DNA of 64,000 bases, taken from positions 62,001 to 126,000 of the forward strand of contig CANSLJ010000004.1 in NCBI GenBank assembly GCA_947647735.1. Reading direction: 5' to 3'. A program made the translations under genes and the position numbers. The notes beneath the pieces are model-generated. The model saw only the letters and a program-made list of their open reading frames with translations. It was not told the DNA's origin and searched no databases. Below are positions 35,488 through 44,372 of the stretch, piece after piece (the first letter of the stretch is position 1; each line of letters begins with the position of its first letter). Source of the DNA: an uncultured bacterium. GTDB lineage: Bacteria > Bacillota > Clostridia > Lachnospirales > Lachnospiraceae.

Positions 35488-35615
35488 TCGTCTTCACCTC
35501 CTCTTATTGTTTGTTTTGTTGTTTTAAAGTATACTCTTATTTTCATAAAAAAACAACTGTTATAATAAGTCTTTTAGAAGCAGCCGACTGAGCAGGACAG
35601 AAGAATCCTTATCTT

Positions 35616-35882
35616 TTAGCTCTTATCTTTCATCCACCTCCTGCACTGCTCTATTCTCTTTCCGTTGTCTCCCTGTTTTTCATCATAGGCAAACTGTTTT
35701 AGAAGATCACAGGGAAATGTCTTACATTGCCCGCAGTGTTCCAGTTTTTTTGCCTCACAACTGACTTTAACAGGGCAGCTCTCACCCCAAAACGGTTTTT
35801 CGATCATTACACAGCCTTTACAGCCCATTTGTTCCCGATAAGAACATTCACTGCATAAGATACCGCATCTTGATTCAATCAT
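35616..35882 (-). CDS. DUF3795 cysteine-rich protein
   Basis: An 88-residue protein with ten cysteines in CxxC-type pairs: ESRCGILCSECSYRE, GCKGCVMIEKP, SCPVKVSCEAKK and HCGQCKTFPCDLL. This spacing fits the DUF3795 family, probably binding zinc or an iron-sulfur cluster. AAAGGAGG lies just before the ATG. Function unknown. Confidence 0.85.
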   Translation of the reverse strand: MIESRCGILCSECSYREQMGCKGCVMIEKPFWGESCPVKVSCEAKKLEHCGQCKTFPCDLLKQFAYDEKQGDNGKRIEQCRRWMKDKS

Positions 35883-35960
35883 GATTAAGTCCTCCTTTCT
35901 GTATTTTTTATCATAACAGCATCCATATTCTTTAAGATACTGCTATCCTGAATTTCATTA

Positions 35961-36002
35961 TAAAAAAAGCAACATGACAGCTATATGTCATGTTGCTTTT
36001 TC
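35961..36002 (-). terminator. Terminator of cstA (works in both directions)
   Basis: The 16-nt arms 35964-35979 and 35986-36001 are perfect complements (core GCAACATGACA) with a 6-nt loop. On the minus strand the hairpin is followed by a run of T; on the plus strand the arm itself ends in T5. It lies 26 nt after cstA. Confidence 0.9.
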
Positions 36003-36027
36003 CTTTAAAAGTATATGCCTGAAATTT

Positions 36028-37734
36028 TTAGCTTACTTTCTTTTTCCCTGTCAGTACCTGCGCACCCTCCACAATAAGGATGATAGCCAGAATGACAAGA
36101 GGTACGATAATGATATCCTGTAGTACACATGTAAATAATGCAGTACCTTCTGCACCGCCCATGATGGACACGATATTATTCTTGAAGGATAATACCAGTG
36201 AACAGAGTGTTGCAGCGGACATGAAGATGATCGGGAAGTACAGCATGGAATTCTTTTTGCCGATCTTCTTTAAATAGGTAGCTGCCGCAAGGAATGCGGG
36301 AACAGCTACGAGCTGGTTTGCAGCACCGAACAGCGGCCATACCTTCTGATAACCTGCCAGACAAAGAATGAAACCGCAGATCGCAGTGATCACTGTTGCC
36401 ACATACATGTTGGACAGAATGTTTTTTTCGCCGCTCTTGCTTGTTGCGAACAGCTCCTGGAACATGAATCTGCCAAGCCTTGTACCTGTATCCAGAGATG
36501 TCAGACAGAAACAGGAAACAGCCAGCATGATGATCGTCTTCGTTGCTGCTACTGCGCTTGCGGAGAAGCCCATTACCTCAAAGAAGTTTGCAATCGCCGT
36601 ACCGAAGATAACGGTCGGGGAGATCGCCTCTAAACCGAGCATTTCCTGAACAGCAGCCTGTGTGCCGTTAGCGGAAAGCGTACCGATCGCGATCAGAGAG
36701 ATAACAGCCAGTACACACTCGATCAGCATGGAGCCGTAACCTACCAGCAGAGCATCTTTCTCGTTATCAAGCTGTTTGGACGTTGTACCGGAACCGATCA
36801 GTGAATGGAAACCGGAGATAGCGCCGCAGGCAATGGTAATGAACAGCACAGGGAACAGATAGCTTCCGCCCACTGAAAAGCCTGTGAATGCAGGTGTCTG
36901 GAATGTTGTGGATGCAGGATTGATGATCGTTGCACCGACAATACCGATCACAGCCGCCGCCATCATGAAATAAAGCAGGAAAGAGCTCAGGTAATCTCTG
37001 GGCTGCAGAAGGATCCACACCGGAGTTACGGAAGCAACCATGATATAAACAAATACAAATGCGATCCAGAAGTTCTTGGACATATCCAGCGGGAATACAA
37101 GGCCAAGAGCCACGCATACCGCGAGGAGTATAACGCCAAGCACGGTAGCAACTACCATCGGAGCATTCTTTCTGTATACCAGAAAACCGAATGCGATAGC
37201 AAGCGGGATGAACAGCAGAGAAGCCGTTGCAACAGAGCCGTTGCTTGCGGAACCGCCGTAGCTTGCGCCGATAAAGGAGTTTGCCACGATATCTGCAAAT
37301 GCCGCGATAACTAAGAGCAATACCAGCCATGCAAATACGGTAAACAGTACCCTTGCCTTTTTGCCGATGTTCTCCTCGATTACTTCGCCAAGGGACATGC
37401 CTTTATGACGAATAGATACAAAAATGGAACTGAAATCCTGAACTGCGCCGAAGAAAATACCACCGATCACAATCCAGAGGAAACAGGGTACCCAGCCGAA
37501 AAATGCTGCCTGAATAGGTCCGTTGATAGGGCCTGCGCCGGCGATGGATGAAAAATGGTGTCCCATAAGGACAGCAGTCTTCGCCGGAACATAGTCAACA
37601 CCGTCTTCCATTTCATGGGCAGGTGTCGTTCTGCTGGGATCGATCCCCCAGGTTTTTGCCAGGTAACGGCCGTATGTAAGATATGCTACTACGAAAATTA
37701 CGATGGCAAGTACGATTAATAATAATGCGCTCAC
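36028..37734 (-). CDS. cstA: CstA-family carbon starvation / pyruvate transporter
   Basis: A 568-residue membrane protein with about 16 helices, starting at GTG after ATAGGAGGG. Family signatures: YVPAKTAVLMGHHFSSIAGA, GPINGPIQAAFFGW, GAVQDFSSIFVSIRHKG, and SGFHSLIGSGTTSKQLDNE. CstA/BtsT proteins take up pyruvate (CstA also peptides in the older literature). It is shorter than the roughly 700-residue E. coli forms, as usual in Firmicutes. It stands alone here; no LytS/LytT-like pyruvate sensor pair adjoins it. Confidence 0.93.
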   Translation of the reverse strand: MSALLLIVLAIVIFVVAYLTYGRYLAKTWGIDPSRTTPAHEMEDGVDYVPAKTAVLMGHHFSSIAGAGPINGPIQAAFFGWVPCFLWIVIGGIFFGAVQDFSSIFVSIRHKGMSLGEVIEENIGKKARVLFTVFAWLVLLLVIAAFADIVANSFIGASYGGSASNGSVATASLLFIPLAIAFGFLVYRKNAPMVVATVLGVILLAVCVALGLVFPLDMSKNFWIAFVFVYIMVASVTPVWILLQPRDYLSSFLLYFMMAAAVIGIVGATIINPASTTFQTPAFTGFSVGGSYLFPVLFITIACGAISGFHSLIGSGTTSKQLDNEKDALLVGYGSMLIECVLAVISLIAIGTLSANGTQAAVQEMLGLEAISPTVIFGTAIANFFEVMGFSASAVAATKTIIMLAVSCFCLTSLDTGTRLGRFMFQELFATSKSGEKNILSNMYVATVITAICGFILCLAGYQKVWPLFGAANQLVAVPAFLAAATYLKKIGKKNSMLYFPIIFMSAATLCSLVLSFKNNIVSIMGGAEGTALFTCVLQDIIIVPLVILAIILIVEGAQVLTGKKKVS

Positions 37735-37835
37735 ACTAATCCCTCCTATAATTTTTATTTGGGGAGCATTTACTCCTCTTTAGTGTTAATAGAGCCTTAT
37801 ATAAAACGCCGTTTCAGGCGCCAACATAAGCTGTG

Positions 37836-38438
37836 TCATTCGGGGCTTTGCTGTTTAAAGCTTTCTCTCCCCTGCTTTTCCAGTGTTTCAAGATAACCGG
37901 GCTTTCCTGCTTTTACATCCGCGAATACACTTTTGTAGAGTTTCTTCAGCGTCCTGCCCGCCCCGTTTAAGGTGACGTTCTCATCTTCCATGGACGCCAC
38001 AGCGATCCTTCCCTGAGAATAGCCCCGGATATTGTGCATATAACTTTTTTCAAATTTAAATTTCCGGACTGCTTTTTTCACCTCGGGAGACAACGTCTTT
38101 TCCGTTATCACCGCTATCGTGATATAAGAATACATATGATTCGGATCCGGAAGCTTTTCTCCCTTTAAAACAAGGGTTGGTTCAATATATTCCGTGACGG
38201 CACGTCTGTATTCCTCCAAATGAGCCACCGTCAGTTCTTCCGGGTCTGCAAACAGGATATGTTCATAGCTGTCCGCGGACCACATATTGGCTTTTCGTGT
38301 AAGCAGGTATTTCTCCACGTGGGAAAAAAAATACCCGTACGCCGGATATTCTCTGCCAAAAATCGTATAAGGCTGATAAATATCGAAGGTACCTGAATAT
38401 CGAAGGAGCAATCTATTTAAATAATCAGCCGAATGCAT
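37836..38438 (-). CDS. Conserved hypothetical protein
   Basis: A 200-residue soluble protein of no family I recognise. It has no signal peptide or membrane helix. Its middle has a mixed alpha/beta look (MYSYITIAVITEKTLSPEV, AVRKFKFEKSYM), then a segment with GYSQGRIAVASMEDENVTLN, and a basic C-terminus. It lies upstream of cstA on the same strand with a 101-nt gap and may be transcribed with it or separately. Confidence 0.65.
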   Translation of the reverse strand: MHSADYLNRLLLRYSGTFDIYQPYTIFGREYPAYGYFFSHVEKYLLTRKANMWSADSYEHILFADPEELTVAHLEEYRRAVTEYIEPTLVLKGEKLPDPNHMYSYITIAVITEKTLSPEVKKAVRKFKFEKSYMHNIRGYSQGRIAVASMEDENVTLNGAGRTLKKLYKSVFADVKAGKPGYLETLEKQGRESFKQQSPE

Positions 38439-38540
38439 CTTTGTTTTTACCCCGTTGTACTGTCTATGATATTAAATAATTATAAACTTTCTAAAAAAAC
38501 ACTGTAATTAATTTAGCACACTAAATCGAAAAATTCAATA

Positions 38541-38567
38541 AAAAAATGCAAAAGAATTGCATTTTTT
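38541..38567 (-). terminator. Terminator after the rluD-lspA-aroB operon
   Basis: AAAAAATGCAA (38541-38551) pairs with TTGCATTTTTT (38557-38567). On the minus strand the hairpin ends in a T-run, 49 nt after rluD. Confidence 0.75.
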
Positions 38568-38615
38568 CATAAAAATCCCTTTTATGCGCTTTTTCATTGA
38601 ATAAATATGCAGAAT

Positions 38616-39527
38616 TCATGTAAGAACCGCAAGAAAATGTCTGAAATCATCGGGCAATGGCGCGTCAAATTCTATATATTCTCCGCTCCCCGGATGGATA
38701 AAACCGATGACCTTTGCGTGAAGGACCTGCCCCCCGCATTTTACGGGGCTCCTCCTGCCCGGCGCATACACCTCATCCCCCAAAATAGGATATCCAATAT
38801 GAGCCATATGCACTCTGATCTGATGCGTTCTGCCGGTCTCTAAACGGCAGGCGACATAAGTAAATTTCTGAAAGCGCTTCAATACTTTAATATGTGTTAC
38901 CGCTCTCTTCCCGCCGGGAACCACAGCCATCTTCAACCTGTCTTTCGGATCTCTGCCGATGGAAGCATCAACAGTCATTTCGTCCTCTTTTAAGACGCCA
39001 TAAAGTATTGCATGATAAATGCGGTTGACAGAATGCTCCTTTAGCTGAGCGGCTATACTGCCATGTGCCAGATCGTTCTTACAGATGATCAGGGAACCCG
39101 ATGTATCCTTATCGATACGGTGTACGATCCCCGGGCGCATCACGCCGTTTATCCCCGAAAGGCTTCCTTTGCAGTGAAACATCACCGCATTGACCAGCGT
39201 GCCGCTGTAATGTCCGGGAGCCGGATGTACGACCATGCCTTTCGGCTTGTTGACGATCAGTACGTCCTCATCCTCATACAAAATATCCAGCGGGATATTC
39301 TCTGCCGCAATGTCAGGCTCTACGCTCTCCGGCAGGGAAAAAGAAACCTCATCCTCCTCTTTTACCCTGTAGCTCGCCTTCACCGCCTTTCCATTTACAA
39401 AACAGTGCCCTTCCGCGATCATCTTCTGAATATACGAGCGGGTAAGCGAATCGATACAGTTTGTGATAAATTTATCGATCCGCTCCCCGCCGCTGCTTTC
39501 TGTCACCTCAAATTTAAATTCGTCCAT
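38616..39527 (-). CDS. RluA/RluD-family 23S rRNA pseudouridine synthase
   Basis: A 303-residue enzyme. Residues 12-75 are an S4 RNA-binding domain (ERIDKFITNCIDSLTRSYIQ); the rest is the catalytic domain with the aspartate motif VHRIDKDTSGSLI and the RTHQIRVHMAHIGYPILGD motif. It converts specific uridines in large-subunit rRNA. It begins only 3 nt after lspA ends; this lspA-rluD order is common in Firmicutes. Assignment to RluD itself rather than another RluA member is likely but not proven. Confidence 0.93.
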   Translation of the reverse strand: MDEFKFEVTESSGGERIDKFITNCIDSLTRSYIQKMIAEGHCFVNGKAVKASYRVKEEDEVSFSLPESVEPDIAAENIPLDILYEDEDVLIVNKPKGMVVHPAPGHYSGTLVNAVMFHCKGSLSGINGVMRPGIVHRIDKDTSGSLIICKNDLAHGSIAAQLKEHSVNRIYHAILYGVLKEDEMTVDASIGRDPKDRLKMAVVPGGKRAVTHIKVLKRFQKFTYVACRLETGRTHQIRVHMAHIGYPILGDEVYAPGRRSPVKCGGQVLHAKVIGFIHPGSGEYIEFDAPLPDDFRHFLAVLT

Positions 39528-39530
39528 AAC

Positions 39531-40097
39531 TTACTTTTTCTTCTTATTCTTCGTTTTCTTATTTTCCATATAATTAGGCATTCTCTGTGTTTTCTGTTTC
39601 ACGCTGAGGAAAGAAAAATCCTCTTCCTTATAATAAAACAACACAGCGATCACAAACAACACGGTCGCACAGGTCACATAAACGTCCGCCACATTAAAGA
39701 TCGGAAAATCGATCAGGACAAAATAGATAAAATCCACCACATAATCCTGCGCCATCCGGTCGATCATATTACCGATCGCTCCGCTGGCAACCAACACCAG
39801 TGTCACATGCATCAGATTATATTTTTTGTGCCCCGGCATTTTAACAAGCACGAAACCGATCACAAACAGGATCAATATCTCGATAAAGATAAAAAATATC
39901 TTCTGATTCTGCAGCATACCAAACGCTGCTCCCTTATTTTCCAGATACTGCAGAACAAGGATATCCTTTAAGATCGAAATATCCGGTTTACCCTTTAAAT
40001 AGAGAACCGCCAGATTTTTGGTAAACTGATCCAAATAGGTCAAAAGCACCATCGCGGCAAGGTCAATGACAAGTAATATCGTTTTACGCTTCTTCAT
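39531..40097 (-). CDS. lspA: Lipoprotein signal peptidase (signal peptidase II)
   Basis: A 188-residue membrane aspartyl protease that cuts the signal peptide from lipidated prolipoproteins. It has four membrane helices, the motif SGAIGNMIDRM with the first catalytic Asp, and FNVADVYVT with the second. A very basic tail (ENKKTKNKKKK) ends it. The start overlaps the end of aroB by 14 bp. Substrates within this window include the lipoprotein at 13512 and DacA at 44931. Confidence 0.95.
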   Translation of the reverse strand: MKKRKTILLVIDLAAMVLLTYLDQFTKNLAVLYLKGKPDISILKDILVLQYLENKGAAFGMLQNQKIFFIFIEILILFVIGFVLVKMPGHKKYNLMHVTLVLVASGAIGNMIDRMAQDYVVDFIYFVLIDFPIFNVADVYVTCATVLFVIAVLFYYKEEDFSFLSVKQKTQRMPNYMENKKTKNKKKK

Positions 40098-41238
40098 GAA
40101 TGATCAAATCCTCCACCGCCTCAAGCAGCTCCTTCTCTGTTACCGTTTCATCAATAAATGCCTTCCCAAGCCTGTTAAGCAGGATAAAACGCAGTGTCCC
40201 GGAAGCATTCTTTTTATCGGATTTTGTGTTTTCAACCACTTCCTGCGCTGTAAACTTAATTTCCCGCAGGGTGATCGGCAGATGAAACGGTACAAACATA
40301 TCCCGGATCTCCAGATACTCATCCTCCCCGATCAATCCGTGTTTACAGGAAATATTCGCCGCCGCAATACACCCGAGCGCCACGCATTCTCCGTGCAGGA
40401 GCGTGAAATCACTGGCTTTCTCTATACCGTGTCCGATGGTGTGCCCAAAGTTCAGAAGCGCCCGCTCTCCCTGTTCCAGAGGATCTTTTTCCACCACTTT
40501 CTTTTTGATCACACAGCTTCTATAGACCATCTCCTGCAGAACGTCTGCTTCTCTGTCATCAATCTCATAAATATGTTCCAGAAGCCATTCATAATATTTC
40601 CGGTCTTTGATCAGGCCATGCTTCATCACTTCCGCAAACCCCGAAGCAAACTGTCTCTCATCAAGTTCCTTCAGCACAGAAACATTCGTATAAACAAGCC
40701 TCGGCATATGGAAAGCCCCTACCATATTTTTATACTGCTCAAAATCCACACCCGTTTTACCGCCGATGGAACTGTCCACCTGAGATAACAATGTAGTCGG
40801 TATCTGTACAAAATCGATCCCGCGAAGATAGGAAGACGCCGCAAAGCCGGTAATATCGCCGACCACGCCGCCGCCAAGTGCAATCAGCATATCCTTTCGC
40901 GTGATCTTCTTCTCGATCAGGAAACGATATATATCAGATACGGTTTCCAGCGTTTTATGCTCTTCCCCGGCTGAAAACACAAAAAATGAAAGTTCCCTGC
41001 AGATTCCCTGCAGAAGCTCTTTGACCTCCGCACCGAAAAGCGCGTCCACATTCCTGTCAGTGATCACACAGATATTTCTTTTTTTCAGCAGGTTTTCCCC
41101 GTTCTCCTCCGGAAATAACTTCTGCAGCTCTTCAGGCAGCTTTTCAAAGGAATGTTCAAACACAATATCATAACAGGGCTTCTTCTGGTAAGAGACAGAA
41201 AGCCGCCCGTATTCCGTATCTTTTGTTGCTTCAGACAT
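40084..41238 (-). CDS. aroB: 3-dehydroquinate synthase
   Basis: A 384-residue enzyme of the shikimate pathway that cyclises DAHP to 3-dehydroquinate using NAD and a divalent metal. Landmarks: GGGVVGDITGFAASSYLRGI, QIPTTLLSQVDSSIGGKTGV, the metal-ligand region with GHTIGHGIEKAS, and LHGECVALG. Normal length. It has AGGAGGAT before the ATG and heads the aroB-lspA-rluD unit. Its presence here without other aro genes is typical of scattered pathway genes in Clostridia. Confidence 0.96.
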   Translation of the reverse strand: MSEATKDTEYGRLSVSYQKKPCYDIVFEHSFEKLPEELQKLFPEENGENLLKKRNICVITDRNVDALFGAEVKELLQGICRELSFFVFSAGEEHKTLETVSDIYRFLIEKKITRKDMLIALGGGVVGDITGFAASSYLRGIDFVQIPTTLLSQVDSSIGGKTGVDFEQYKNMVGAFHMPRLVYTNVSVLKELDERQFASGFAEVMKHGLIKDRKYYEWLLEHIYEIDDREADVLQEMVYRSCVIKKKVVEKDPLEQGERALLNFGHTIGHGIEKASDFTLLHGECVALGCIAAANISCKHGLIGEDEYLEIRDMFVPFHLPITLREIKFTAQEVVENTKSDKKNASGTLRFILLNRLGKAFIDETVTEKELLEAVEDLIIHEEA

Positions 41239-41284
41239 AATGATCCTCCTATTCCAATTCCACAGATATTCGCTTCCGCAAAAA

Positions 41285-41328
41285 CATCCTGCAGGCCAGA
41301 ACTTTCATTTCCGGCATCTTGCAGGATG
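41285..41328 (-). terminator. Terminator after sepF
   Basis: CATCCTGCA (41285-41293) and TGCAGGATG (41320-41328) pair around a 26-nt loop that has further weak pairing. On the minus strand the stem is followed by TTTTTG. It separates sepF from aroB. Confidence 0.65.
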
Positions 41329-41367
41329 CTCTCCTTGTTCTTTTCCAGTTTCTTATGTATTCATCCG

Positions 41368-41874
41368 TCAGATCGGCATATCCAGCGATGATCCAAGAAT
41401 CTCCTGAAAATCTCCCGAAATATCCACACTGGGCGGTGTGATGATGAAAATATAATGGGAAATCTTCTGCAGATTACCGCTGATCGCGAAACAGGAACCG
41501 CTTGTAAAATCGATGATCCTCTGGGCGATCTCCATATCCAGCCCTTCCAGATTTAAAACCACCGTTCTGTTTGCCAGCAGGGTTTCCGTAATTTCCCGCC
41601 CGTCTTCCACTGAAGTAGGTTTTATCACACAAACTTCCATACCGCCTGCACTGACCTTTCTTGACTGTTTCATAGGGGTTATCTTCGGCACCGTCTTTTT
41701 GACAGGCCGCTCTTCCTCCGGTTCCGGATCAGGATCTTTCACCAGTGTCGGTTTGCTTCTCCGGGGAGCCGGTTCGATGTCATCATCGTCATCGTAGTAG
41801 TCATCATCATAATAACCGCCGTCATCCTCATCGTTCAGCTTCATATAATTCAAAAACTTGTCCATTACTCCCAT
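41368..41874 (-). CDS. sepF: Cell division protein SepF
   Basis: A 168-residue protein. The N-terminal amphipathic helix (MGVMDKFLNYMKLN) should bind the membrane; a very acidic linker follows (DDDYYDDDDD), then the DUF552 domain from about residue 80 (VCVIKPTSVEDGREITETLL, VVLNLEGLDMEIAQRIIDF). SepF bundles FtsZ and helps anchor it to the membrane. It lies 15 nt after ylmE, the usual partner in Firmicutes division clusters. Confidence 0.95.
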   Translation of the reverse strand: MGVMDKFLNYMKLNDEDDGGYYDDDYYDDDDDIEPAPRRSKPTLVKDPDPEPEEERPVKKTVPKITPMKQSRKVSAGGMEVCVIKPTSVEDGREITETLLANRTVVLNLEGLDMEIAQRIIDFTSGSCFAISGNLQKISHYIFIITPPSVDISGDFQEILGSSLDMPI

Positions 41875-41889
41875 CTATTCACTCTCTCC

Positions 41890-42570
41890 TTATCGTTCCC
41901 CGAAAATGCCGGTGCCCACCCTCACATAAACAGCGCCGTCTTTTACCGCCTGTTCATAATCACCGGTCATGCCCATCGAGAGAACATTCATATTAACATT
42001 ATCAATGTTTTTCCCTTTTATGTCAACAGATAATTGTCTTAAGTTGGAAAAGTGAATCGCGTTATCCTCCGGTTTTTCGACAACAGGCGCTATCGTCATG
42101 AGTCCCTGAATGTGAACATTGGGCAATTTTGCGACTTCCCGCACCAGATCTTCCGCCTCGTCCGCATGAACGCCGAACTTGCTCTCCTCCTGTGCCATAT
42201 TTACTTCTATCAAAATATTGACATCTACCTGCTTCTTTTCCGCCTCTTTCTGGATCTCCTGTGCCAGCCTCAGGGAATCCACGCTGTGGATCAGATATGC
42301 CTTATCCACCACATACTTTACCTTGTTGCGCTGCAGGTGCCCGATCAGATGCCAGCGGATATCCTTCGGCAGTACCTCGTACTTATCACAGAGCTCCTGC
42401 ACCTTGTTCTCCCCGAAATCCCTGCAGCCGCAGGCATAAGCCTCCTCCACCATGGAAACCGGCTTTGTCTTACTCACTGCGATCAGCGTGACTTCCTCCG
42501 GATCTCTTCCGACCGCCAGGGCCGCTGTGCTGATATTTTTCTGTACATTGTCCAAGTTCTCTCTGATCAT
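41890..42570 (-). CDS. ylmE: YggS/PLPBP-family PLP homeostasis protein
   Basis: A 226-residue single-domain TIM-barrel protein binding PLP at K34 (IAVSKTKPVS). Landmarks: GENKVQEL, HLIGHLQRNKVKY, HSVDSLRLA, SKFGVHADEA and SMGMTGDYEQAV. It balances vitamin B6 and amino acid pools. In Firmicutes it is often encoded beside sepF, as here. Full length; no unusual feature. Confidence 0.95.
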   Translation of the reverse strand: MIRENLDNVQKNISTAALAVGRDPEEVTLIAVSKTKPVSMVEEAYACGCRDFGENKVQELCDKYEVLPKDIRWHLIGHLQRNKVKYVVDKAYLIHSVDSLRLAQEIQKEAEKKQVDVNILIEVNMAQEESKFGVHADEAEDLVREVAKLPNVHIQGLMTIAPVVEKPEDNAIHFSNLRQLSVDIKGKNIDNVNMNVLSMGMTGDYEQAVKDGAVYVRVGTGIFGER

Positions 42571-42619
42571 TTATTTATCCTCCATAACAATACTGCCTGA
42601 CAGCGTCCGTTATTACCTC

Positions 42620-44044
42620 TTACTCCGGGAAATTGTCCACCCCTTTTTCATGCACAAACTGGTCCGCCACCACCGTGGACGCATCCAGGGCGATGTAATC
42701 GTAAGGCCTCAGCCCGTACGTTGTATTGGACTCCACGATCGAATACTCATCATTATCATACAACACGATGATCCTCTTAAAGTCCGCATACCCTTTATTG
42801 ATATTATAAACCCCTGTCAGAGAAGCCTGCATGCTCACTGTGTAAGTCTCCGTGGAATCCTCCTTATAGAGCACATCCCCCACTTTCAGCACGCTCTCAT
42901 CCACATAGTAGATGCCCTCCTTCTCATCCACATTGTAGATGGGCGTCTCCACAAACTCCGATGTGATCTCGTTATCCTCCGTGAAAGTCTGCCGCATAAC
43001 CCCCTGCTTTTTATCGTTTCCATGTTCCACGATATAATCTTCATCGATCAGGAAGAAATTCCGCTGGGCGATCGCCGAATTGGGAATCTTCAGGCCGGTA
43101 TCCTCCTCCAGGATCAGCTCCACATCCAGAAAACGATCTGTTATGTAGTTGATCATGGATGTGGTAAAGCTGAGCCCTACAAAGGTGATGCCTTCTTCCT
43201 CATCCCTTCCGTAGACCGTCACCTTCCCCCAGGTCTCATACTGGTCTTCCATGAACTTTACCTTGACATATTCCGCCTCCTGAAGTTCCTGCACCCGCTC
43301 CTCGCTGTCCACCTGGATCACGATCTCCCAGTCCTCATTTGTGACAAGCTTATAGACCGCATCGTTTTTTCCGAAGCGGTTTGCCGCCAGATACTGATTC
43401 CTGTTGTAATTTTCTTCATTAAAGCTTTCCAGCGTGATACCCTGCGGTGTCAGTTCTTCATAGCCATCGCTGGAAAAAACGACCGCTCCCGCCCGGTCTG
43501 CATAGCACCTGCTGATACCTGCGGCGCCGGCCATCTCATCCATAGCGCTGAGCACTGTCTGATTGCTGAGTTTCGCCACCTCGCTCTGAAGATCATATTT
43601 AAAGTCATAGACCGTGGAAAAATCTGTCTCCTGAAAGTTACTCCGGTAATTTACGATCTTTGTCTTTAAACTGTTGTAATCGCTGTTTGTCAGATTCTTT
43701 TCATCCGTTGTCTCATTCATAAGTTCCGCCAGTTTCCCCGAGGAATCAACGGCATATACCAGATCCCCGCACGCCACATGGGTTCCCTCCGGCGCAAAAT
43801 AATAGACATACCCGGCATCGATGGACTCATAGATCGTCTCCTCCCGCAGGGCAATGCCCCGGTAGACATTATTCACGGTCAGGGAACCCGTTTTCACCTC
43901 ATATCCTCTCAGATGCTCCGTCTGCATATACATAATGATACAGATGATGATATAGATAAACATCACGCCAAAAATGATCATGCCGATATTGATATTCAGC
44001 GGTCTATGATATTTTTTGATGTTGGAGTTATTTTCCTGCGCCAA
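42620..44044 (-). CDS. HlyD-like membrane-anchored protein upstream of ylmE-sepF
   Basis: A 474-residue protein. After a short polar start there is one membrane helix (about 18-41, INIGMIIFGVMFIYIIICII). An extracytoplasmic part follows with a hairpin/biotinyl-lipoyl-like beginning (GYVYYFAPEGTHVACGDLVY), a helical section and a beta-rich C-terminus. It resembles HlyD/membrane-fusion proteins, but no ABC partner gene is near. Its constant position next to ylmE-sepF hints at a wall or division role; that is inference. Confidence 0.75.
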   Translation of the reverse strand: MAQENNSNIKKYHRPLNINIGMIIFGVMFIYIIICIIMYMQTEHLRGYEVKTGSLTVNNVYRGIALREETIYESIDAGYVYYFAPEGTHVACGDLVYAVDSSGKLAELMNETTDEKNLTNSDYNSLKTKIVNYRSNFQETDFSTVYDFKYDLQSEVAKLSNQTVLSAMDEMAGAAGISRCYADRAGAVVFSSDGYEELTPQGITLESFNEENYNRNQYLAANRFGKNDAVYKLVTNEDWEIVIQVDSEERVQELQEAEYVKVKFMEDQYETWGKVTVYGRDEEEGITFVGLSFTTSMINYITDRFLDVELILEEDTGLKIPNSAIAQRNFFLIDEDYIVEHGNDKKQGVMRQTFTEDNEITSEFVETPIYNVDEKEGIYYVDESVLKVGDVLYKEDSTETYTVSMQASLTGVYNINKGYADFKRIIVLYDNDEYSIVESNTTYGLRPYDYIALDASTVVADQFVHEKGVDNFPE

Positions 44045-44094
44045 GATACGTCCTCCATAAAAAACGATTATAATTTACGGGATTCAAGCCGTCC

Positions 44095-44230
44095 GACCGG
44101 ATGAAAATCAATTTTTTCGTCGCCGCGCTTCCGCTCCGTAAAAAGCGTAACGGACACTAAGCTCGAAAAGACCTCGCTAAGTGCCGACGCTTTTTAAGGG
44201 GCTCCTTAAGAAATTGATCTTCATCCGGTC
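44095..44230. repeat. Hairpin repeat element, copy 2
   Basis: Arms 44095-44114 and 44211-44230 are complementary over 20 bp with one mismatch, which is a G-U pair if the minus strand is transcribed. Inside, AAAAAGCGT (44140-44148) pairs with ACGCTTTTT (44187-44195), and the interior beginning CGCTTCCGCTCCG (44126) and the GACCTCGCTAAGTGCCG block match copies 1 and 3. It occupies the middle of the 328-bp gap 44045-44372; that gap also holds a terminator at 44266 and two tiny hairpins near 44330-44370. Confidence 0.85.
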
Positions 44231-44265
44231 TGCGTAGTGATTACATACAAACAGTAAACTGCTAT

Positions 44266-44294
44266 GAAAAGACCTCGGATATCTTCTCCGAGGC
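44266..44294 (-). terminator. Terminator after the small P-loop gene
   Basis: On the minus strand CCTCGGA (44293-44287) pairs with TCCGAGG (44279-44273) and is followed by TCTTTTC. It lies 79 nt after the gene at 44373. Confidence 0.75.
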
Positions 44295-44372
44295 CTATGT
44301 AACTATCTCATTTGTATAAAGTGAGTCCGAGTTTGCGAAGCAAATCTCGCAATGCGAACTTCGTTCGCTATA

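Noticed and set aside
42452-43669. Long plus-strand frame opposite the HlyD-like gene (about 400 codons)
   Set aside because: It is a reverse-frame shadow with histidine-rich, domain-less sequence and no start signal.
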